Positions 60,157 to 64,000 of a stretch of DNA of 64,000 bases are shown here, in pieces (position 1 is the first letter of the stretch; each line of letters begins with the position of its first letter). The notes below the pieces were generated by a model. It saw nothing but the letters and a program-made list of their open reading frames with translations. It was not told the DNA's origin and did not search any database. This DNA comes from 66-474 sp044464225 (GTDB taxonomy: Bacteria; Pseudomonadota; Gammaproteobacteria; Xanthomonadales; Rhodanobacteraceae). The translations under genes were made by a program, and so were the position numbers. The DNA lies in assembly GCA_044464225.1 (NCBI GenBank), contig JBIQLN010000006.1, forward strand, positions 91,746 to 155,745, read 5' to 3'.

Positions 60157-62309
60157 GTGACGGCACCACCATGGACGGCGATTTCCTCGGTAGCCTGCAA
60201 TGGGGCTGGCGGCGCAAGCTTCCGGTCATCCTGCAAACCGAAGCCGCCGAATGCGGCCTCGCCTCGCTGGCGATGATCGCGTGTTACCACGGTCACGATG
60301 TGGATCTGCCCTCGTTGCGCCGGCGGTACTCGACGTCGCTGAAAGGCGCCAACCTCACACGCGTGATGGAAATGGCAGGCCGGCTTGGCTTCGAGACGCG
60401 ACCGCTGAGATTGGAGCTTCACGAACTGCCGGAACTCAAGGCACCCTGCATCCTGCACTGGGACTTGAACCATTTCGTGGTGCTGAAGCGGACGACTTCG
60501 CGTGGCGCGGTCATCCACGACCCGGCGCGCGGGGTGCTGAAACTTTCGAATGCCGAGGTCTCGAAGCACTTCACCGGCGTGGCACTGGAGTGTACGCCGC
60601 GCACCGATTTCAAGCCGATCAAGGCTCGGGAATCCATCTCGCTACGGGCACTCACCGGCAAAGTGCGGGGCTTGCCGAGTGCACTCATCCAGATACTCGT
60701 ACTGGCCCTGGCATTGGAAGTGTTCGCGCTGGTCGGCCCGTTCTACCTGCAATGGGTGCTGGACCAGGTGCTGGTCTCGGCCGACAAGAGCCTGTTGATG
60801 CTGCTGGGCATCGGGTTTCTCCTGGTGGCGGTGTTTCAGGCCGCGATTTCAGCCGTGCGCGCGTGGACGATCACCTGGCTGGGCGCGATGCTGAACGTGC
60901 AATGGATCACCAATGTATTCGCGCATCTCCTGAAGCTGCCACTGGACTGGTACGAGAAGCGCCATGTGGGCGACGTGGTCTCGCGCTTCGGATCGATGCA
61001 GACGATCCAGCAGACCCTGACCACCGGATTTGTCGCCGCGATTCTGGACGGCATCATGGCCACATTGACCTTGGTGGTGCTGGCGCTCTACAGCGTCAAG
61101 CTGACATTGATTGTCACCGCGGCGTTCACGTTGTATACGATCCTGCGTTGGTTCACCTATCAACCACTGCGACGCGCGCAGGAAGATCAAATCGTATACG
61201 CCGCGCGCCAGCAAACGGAGCTGCTGGAGGCGATCCGTGGCGCGCAGACGCTGAAGCTTTTCAACCAGCAGCAGCCACGCACCGCCCGCTACGCCAACGC
61301 CGTAGTCGAAACGGTGAACCGCAACATCGCGATGCAGCGGCTCAATATCGCGTTCACCAGCGGCAATCAATTGATTTTCGGCATCGAGAAGGTGGCGCTC
61401 ATCTGGCTGGCCGCCGTGTTGGTGCTGGATGGCACCTTCACCGCGGGCATGGTGGTGGCGTTCGCCGCGTACGCCGACCAGTTCGTCAGCCGCGCGGCTG
61501 ATCTGATCGACAAGGGCATCCAGTTCCGCATGTTGCGCCTGCACGCGGAACGCGTGGCCGACATTGCGCTGACCGCTCCCGAGCGGCACGTGGAATCCGT
61601 GTGGGATGCACCGCTGCCGGAAGCCGAGATCGAAGTGCGCAACGTCAGCTTCCGCTATGCGGATGGCGAGGCGTGGGTCCTAAAGGATTGCTCGCTCACG
61701 ATTCCCGCCGGCGAATCGGTGGCCTTGGTCGGACCCTCGGGTTGCGGCAAAACCACGCTGGCCAAAGTGATCTTGGGTCTGCTGGAACCCGAGGAAGGCG
61801 AAGTTCTTTACGGAGGTATCGAGATCCGACGATTGGGGCTTGGCCGCTATCGAAATCAGGTCGGCGCGGTCATGCAGGACGACCAACTGTTCGCCGGTTC
61901 CATCGCAGACAACATCGCCTGCTTCGATGCGGATTCCAGTCCATTGCGCATCGAGGCCGCTGCACGTTTGGCCGGCATCCATGACGAAATAGCAAGGATG
62001 CCTATGGGCTACCAAAGTCTGGTCGGCGATATGGGCTCGGCGCTCTCAGGCGGCCAGAAACAACGAGTGCTGCTGGCGCGTGCGCTTTACCGCAAACCCG
62101 CGCTGCTGGTGCTGGACGAAGCCACCAGCCACTTGGATATCGAACGCGAGCGGCAGATCAACGCCGTCGTTAATCATCTCGCGATTACACGAATCGTGAT
62201 CGCCCACCGCCCCGAGACCATCGCTAGCGCGCAGCGCGCGCTCCTGGTTGCCAACGGTGCGGTGCAACCTATTCCGTCACAACTCCACGAAGTGGAGGTA
62301 GCGGGATAG
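60153..62309 (+). CDS. C39-peptidase-containing ABC exporter (double-glycine leader processing)
   Basis: Protein of 718 aa. The N-terminal C39 peptidase domain (1-140) has the catalytic Cys34 (QTEAAECGLASLAMI), His107 (WDLNHFVVL) and Asp123 (HDPARG). A membrane domain with six helices (about 170-450) and a nucleotide-binding domain follow, with Walker A GPSGCGKT (527-534), signature LSGGQKQR (631-638) and Walker B LLVLDEATSHLD. It is of RaxB/CvaB/CdzA type: it cuts leaders after Gly-Gly and exports the core. Three matching precursors follow immediately downstream. Confidence 0.95.
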   Translation: MSDGTTMDGDFLGSLQWGWRRKLPVILQTEAAECGLASLAMIACYHGHDVDLPSLRRRYSTSLKGANLTRVMEMAGRLGFETRPLRLELHELPELKAPCILHWDLNHFVVLKRTTSRGAVIHDPARGVLKLSNAEVSKHFTGVALECTPRTDFKPIKARESISLRALTGKVRGLPSALIQILVLALALEVFALVGPFYLQWVLDQVLVSADKSLLMLLGIGFLLVAVFQAAISAVRAWTITWLGAMLNVQWITNVFAHLLKLPLDWYEKRHVGDVVSRFGSMQTIQQTLTTGFVAAILDGIMATLTLVVLALYSVKLTLIVTAAFTLYTILRWFTYQPLRRAQEDQIVYAARQQTELLEAIRGAQTLKLFNQQQPRTARYANAVVETVNRNIAMQRLNIAFTSGNQLIFGIEKVALIWLAAVLVLDGTFTAGMVVAFAAYADQFVSRAADLIDKGIQFRMLRLHAERVADIALTAPERHVESVWDAPLPEAEIEVRNVSFRYADGEAWVLKDCSLTIPAGESVALVGPSGCGKTTLAKVILGLLEPEEGEVLYGGIEIRRLGLGRYRNQVGAVMQDDQLFAGSIADNIACFDADSSPLRIEAAARLAGIHDEIARMPMGYQSLVGDMGSALSGGQKQRVLLARALYRKPALLVLDEATSHLDIERERQINAVVNHLAITRIVIAHRPETIASAQRALLVANGAVQPIPSQLHEVEVAG

Positions 62310-62357
62310 CCGAAGTCGGGACGGCCCAGCGATTCCGACGCAAGATGGGAGCTCAAA

Positions 62358-62513
62358 ATGCATTTACTGACAAATGGAGAAATAGAACAGGTTTCCGGCG
62401 GTTCTGTTCTCAAAGACGTTGAGAAAGGTGCCAAGGAGGTTGGGCATGCTATCGCAAACGGAGTAGAAACCGCCGCTGGTGCAGTGGTCGGCTTCTTCAA
62501 AGGGCTTTTTTGA
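62358..62513 (+). CDS. Double-glycine leader peptide precursor 1 (bacteriocin/glycine-zipper candidate)
   Basis: 51 aa, ATG at 62358 with GGGAG 6 nt upstream. The leader is MHLLTNGEIEQVSGG, exactly 15 residues ending in Gly-Gly, with the hydrophobic positions expected for C39 recognition. The core is 36 residues, cysteine-free and amphipathic, starts SVLKDVEKGAKEVGHAI, and ends with a glycine zipper GAVVGFFKG. The segment VETAAG-x2-VGF-x2-GL is shared with precursor 2. It lies 48 bp after the C39 ABC exporter. Base composition is clearly lower in GC than the transporter genes. Confidence 0.82.
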   Translation: MHLLTNGEIEQVSGGSVLKDVEKGAKEVGHAIANGVETAAGAVVGFFKGLF

Positions 62514-62542
62514 AAATCCATGAACTACTGAAGGAGAACGCA

Positions 62543-62704
62543 ATGTACGTGATTGATGACACAACCTTGACAGCTATTGCTGGAGGAACTTATCAAAGTG
62601 GTGAATCCGCCGGAGAAAAAGCCGGGAAGGCTGTCAAAGATGCTGTTGAGACGGCTGCCGGCTGGATAGTCGGCTTTGTAGACGGTCTCGTTAAAGCCAT
62701 GTGA
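62543..62704 (+). CDS. Double-glycine leader peptide precursor 2 (bacteriocin/glycine-zipper candidate)
   Basis: 53 aa, ATG at 62543 with AAGGAG (62531-62536). The leader is MYVIDDTTLTAIAGG, 15 residues ending in Gly-Gly. The 38-residue core begins TYQSGESAGEKAGKAVKDAV and has two glycine zippers, GESAGEKAG and GWIVGFVDG. It shares SGE-x-AGE-x-AGKAV with precursor 3 and VETAAG-x2-VGF with precursor 1. There is no cysteine, so neither disulfides nor lanthionines are expected. The frame continues upstream to a TTG at 62510, which lacks a matching leader. Confidence 0.82.
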   Translation: MYVIDDTTLTAIAGGTYQSGESAGEKAGKAVKDAVETAAGWIVGFVDGLVKAM

Positions 62705-62712
62705 GGTGTGAA

Positions 62713-62889
62713 ATGACTGAACTCAGCAGCTTTGAATTTGCACTTGTTGGCGGCGGCTCCTTCACGAGTGGAGAAGCAGCTGGTGAAAGCGCTGGCAAAG
62801 CAGTAGGTACCGCAGTAAAGGATGCCGTGACTTCCTACAACTTAGCTAAAGCCGCAGGCTGGGTTGTGGATCTCATTGAAAGTCTTTAA
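62713..62889 (+). CDS. Double-glycine leader peptide precursor 3 (bacteriocin/glycine-zipper candidate)
   Basis: 58 aa, ATG at 62713 with GAGGTG just upstream, starting 8 nt after the precursor 2 stop. The leader is MTELSSFEFALVGGG, 15 residues. Cleavage after the second or third glycine is possible. The core of about 43 residues begins SFTSGEAAGESAGKAVGTAV and carries the zipper GEAAGESAG, then an aromatic/hydrophobic end (AGWVVDLIESL). It is a clear paralogue of precursor 2 with an insertion in the middle. An upstream GTG at 62701 in the same frame is less likely. Confidence 0.82.
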   Translation: MTELSSFEFALVGGGSFTSGEAAGESAGKAVGTAVKDAVTSYNLAKAAGWVVDLIESL

Positions 62890-62899
62890 GTCGTGAAAT

Positions 62900-62934
62900 G
62901 CCCTCTTCCACGTCTACACGACGCGGAAGAGGGC
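62900..62934 (+). terminator. Hairpin between precursor 3 and the CPBP gene
   Basis: GCCCTCTTCC (62900-62909) pairs perfectly with GGAAGAGGGC (62925-62934), a 10-bp stem with a 15-nt loop, followed by TTCATCT. It begins 11 nt after the precursor 3 stop and could end or reduce transcription, making precursors more abundant than the downstream product. Confidence 0.65.
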
Positions 62935-62965
62935 TTCATCTACGAAACCACAAAAGAATTACGAA

Positions 62966-63775
62966 ATGCGAACACACTCAAACCTGAGCCACAAATCTAT
63001 TCTCCTGATTAGATGCGTATCACTGATAATAGTAGTCAGCGTCATTTTGTCGGTATTGGCTCATGGACTGGTGTACTTGGTAGGCGCTACCGAGCCCAAA
63101 AATGTCTTGACGACAGTAAGTGTTATGAAGCCAAAAACGTGGATGCTTCTTGCGACATCTTGCGTATTGGAAGAAATTTTGTTCCGTGGCGCACTATCAT
63201 TGAGCAAAAGAGCCATCGTAGTTTCTACGTTCTCTTGGCTTCTGGTAGTTCTACTATATGGTTCAAAAATAGCTATGGAGCCGACCGGTCCTTCTAAATC
63301 GACTTTGCACATCGTGTCATTCTGTTGTGTAATTTTTGCGTCTGTTGTTGCATATTTAGTTCATATATATCTTGTTAATTGCATTAGGTCTATTTTGTCG
63401 AACAAATATAACTTGTTCTTCTGGATTTGCTCTCTGCTGTTTGCAGTATCACATATCCTGAATTTCACAGACACTGGGCATGCGTTTGGTATCTATTTGG
63501 TGCTTGTGGTTCCGCAGCTGGTTATGGGCTCCATCCTCGGCATCATACGAGTCCAATGGGGCATTTTCTGGAGCATTCTTGTGCACTTTTTTGTGGACGC
63601 GTGGCTATTCCTTTGCGTTGTTGTTGGGCTTATTAAGAATGAGCATATTCTAGTAACAGTATGCGTTGTAACGCTTTCATTTATGTTTCTTTATGGAATG
63701 ACGCAGCTAAGGCTCGCGAGGGTCATTTTCGGCTCCTTACGTAATCCCGCCCTTTATCTCTCTGGAGCAAAATGA
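62966..63775 (+). CDS. CPBP-family intramembrane protease-like protein, candidate immunity factor
   Basis: 269 aa, start ATG at 62966, about seven membrane helices. The three CPBP (CAAX protease/Abi) motifs are present: EE-x3-R (Glu69, Glu70, Arg74 in VLEEILFRG), F-x3-H (Phe159 to His163 in FAVSHILNF) and H-x3-D (His207 to Asp211 in HFFVD). Members of this family serve as self-immunity proteins next to class II bacteriocins in lactobacilli. Here it directly follows the precursors, so immunity is a reasonable inference. The gene is strongly AT-rich compared with the rest of the window (22 G+C in the 60 bases 63301-63360), suggesting acquisition. Confidence 0.85.
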   Translation: MRTHSNLSHKSILLIRCVSLIIVVSVILSVLAHGLVYLVGATEPKNVLTTVSVMKPKTWMLLATSCVLEEILFRGALSLSKRAIVVSTFSWLLVVLLYGSKIAMEPTGPSKSTLHIVSFCCVIFASVVAYLVHIYLVNCIRSILSNKYNLFFWICSLLFAVSHILNFTDTGHAFGIYLVLVVPQLVMGSILGIIRVQWGIFWSILVHFFVDAWLFLCVVVGLIKNEHILVTVCVVTLSFMFLYGMTQLRLARVIFGSLRNPALYLSGAK

Positions 63776-63828
63776 CGGCGATTTGCCTTCTAGCGTGTCG
63801 TTTTCGGGACAACTTTGAGGAGGTAACG

Positions 63829-64000
63829 ATGAAGAAACGACTGATGGGTCTGGCCGGCGCGATTTCGCTGGCTTTAGTGGCGGGCGGTGCATTGGCCTCT
63901 ACCAGCGACGCGAACGTCACGCGCGCGACGCTGGACAACGGCCTCCGCGTGGTGATCGTGCGCGACACGCTGGCGCCGGTGGTAACCACCGAGATGAATT
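63829..64000 (+). CDS. Secreted M16 (insulinase/pitrilysin) family peptidase, N-terminus only
   Basis: Only 57 codons are visible. A strong GAGGAGG ribosome binding site (63817-63823) precedes the ATG at 63829. The signal peptide runs MKKRLMGLAGAISLALVAGG and is cleaved near residue 24, followed by VTRATLDNGLRVVIVRDTLAPVVTTEMN, the typical beginning of an M16 zinc peptidase domain (LDNGLRV-x4-D-x2-PVV). The HxxEH zinc motif lies beyond the window. Base composition returns to high GC here, marking the right edge of the AT-rich stretch. Confidence 0.85.
   Translation, partial: MKKRLMGLAGAISLALVAGGALASTSDANVTRATLDNGLRVVIVRDTLAPVVTTEMN

Noticed and set aside
62358..62889. Lanthipeptide or disulfide-bonded microcin interpretation of the small precursors
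   Set aside because: None of the cores contains cysteine and no modification enzyme is adjacent; unmodified glycine-zipper peptides fit better.
1..64000. CRISPR array, insertion sequence, integrase or attachment site
   Set aside because: No regularly spaced repeats, transposase or integrase genes were seen; the repeats present are short REP-like hairpins and R2 copies.

Overview
This window looks like a chromosomal segment of a high-GC gammaproteobacterium of the Xanthomonadales (Lysobacterales), most likely Rhodanobacteraceae-like. The basis is the overall GC richness, Gram-negative lipoproteins and envelope enzymes, a type I glutamine synthetase with an adenylylation tyrosine, several secreted S9 peptidases, and AlgZ/AlgR- and RpfC-like regulators. 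No rRNA, tRNA, CRISPR array, insertion sequence or phage gene was found. Two genes run off the ends: speA at the left and an M16 peptidase at the right.

1-9.7 kb: polyamine synthesis (speA and speE, divergent), then an exported protein, SixA, YceI and a ClsC-like phospholipase D, a YkvA-type protein, a FadI-type thiolase and an acetyltransferase. 9.8-17.8 kb: nitrogen control. glnL-glnG (ntrB-ntrC) and glnA lie on the minus strand, with alkB, a GGDEF protein, an acetyltransferase, a DinB protein and csaA around them. glnA has a textbook sigma-54 promoter plus NtrC-like enhancer sites. A near-perfect NtrC site touches the glnL start codon, so the sequence predicts a complete local NtrBC circuit.

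17.9-31 kb: hemJ; a two-gene signalling unit (REC/degenerate GGDEF-EAL protein followed by an RpfC-like hybrid kinase); iron storage (bfr, bfd with a possible Fur box); rppH, a coiled-coil membrane protein, erpA, nudC, ampE; then an AlgZ/AlgR (LytTR) pair. 30.5-36 kb: a carboxylesterase and two divergent secreted S9 peptidases.

36-54.7 kb: a Wzx/Wzy-type exopolysaccharide cluster. It has a Wza-like exporter (minus strand), a Wzc-like kinase, a Wzx flippase, a sulfotransferase, four GT4 glycosyltransferases, a probable Wzy, an AsnB-type amidotransferase, a kinase-fold protein, a methyltransferase, an unknown secreted protein and a convergent WecA-like initiating transferase. Many junctions are ATGA overlaps, so translation is probably coupled. 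A sulfated and otherwise decorated polymer is inferred.

55-58.7 kb: a small membrane protein, a third S9 peptidase and a PA0069-type radical SAM protein. 58.8-63.8 kb: the most interesting locus. It encodes an HlyD-type adaptor, a C39-peptidase ABC exporter, three small precursors each with a 15-residue double-glycine leader and a cysteine-free glycine-zipper core, and a CPBP-family membrane protein that is a plausible immunity factor. From about 62.3 kb the base composition falls sharply. The layout resembles type I-secreted class II bacteriocins, and in particular the glycine-zipper Cdz system of Caulobacter, but with three related peptides.
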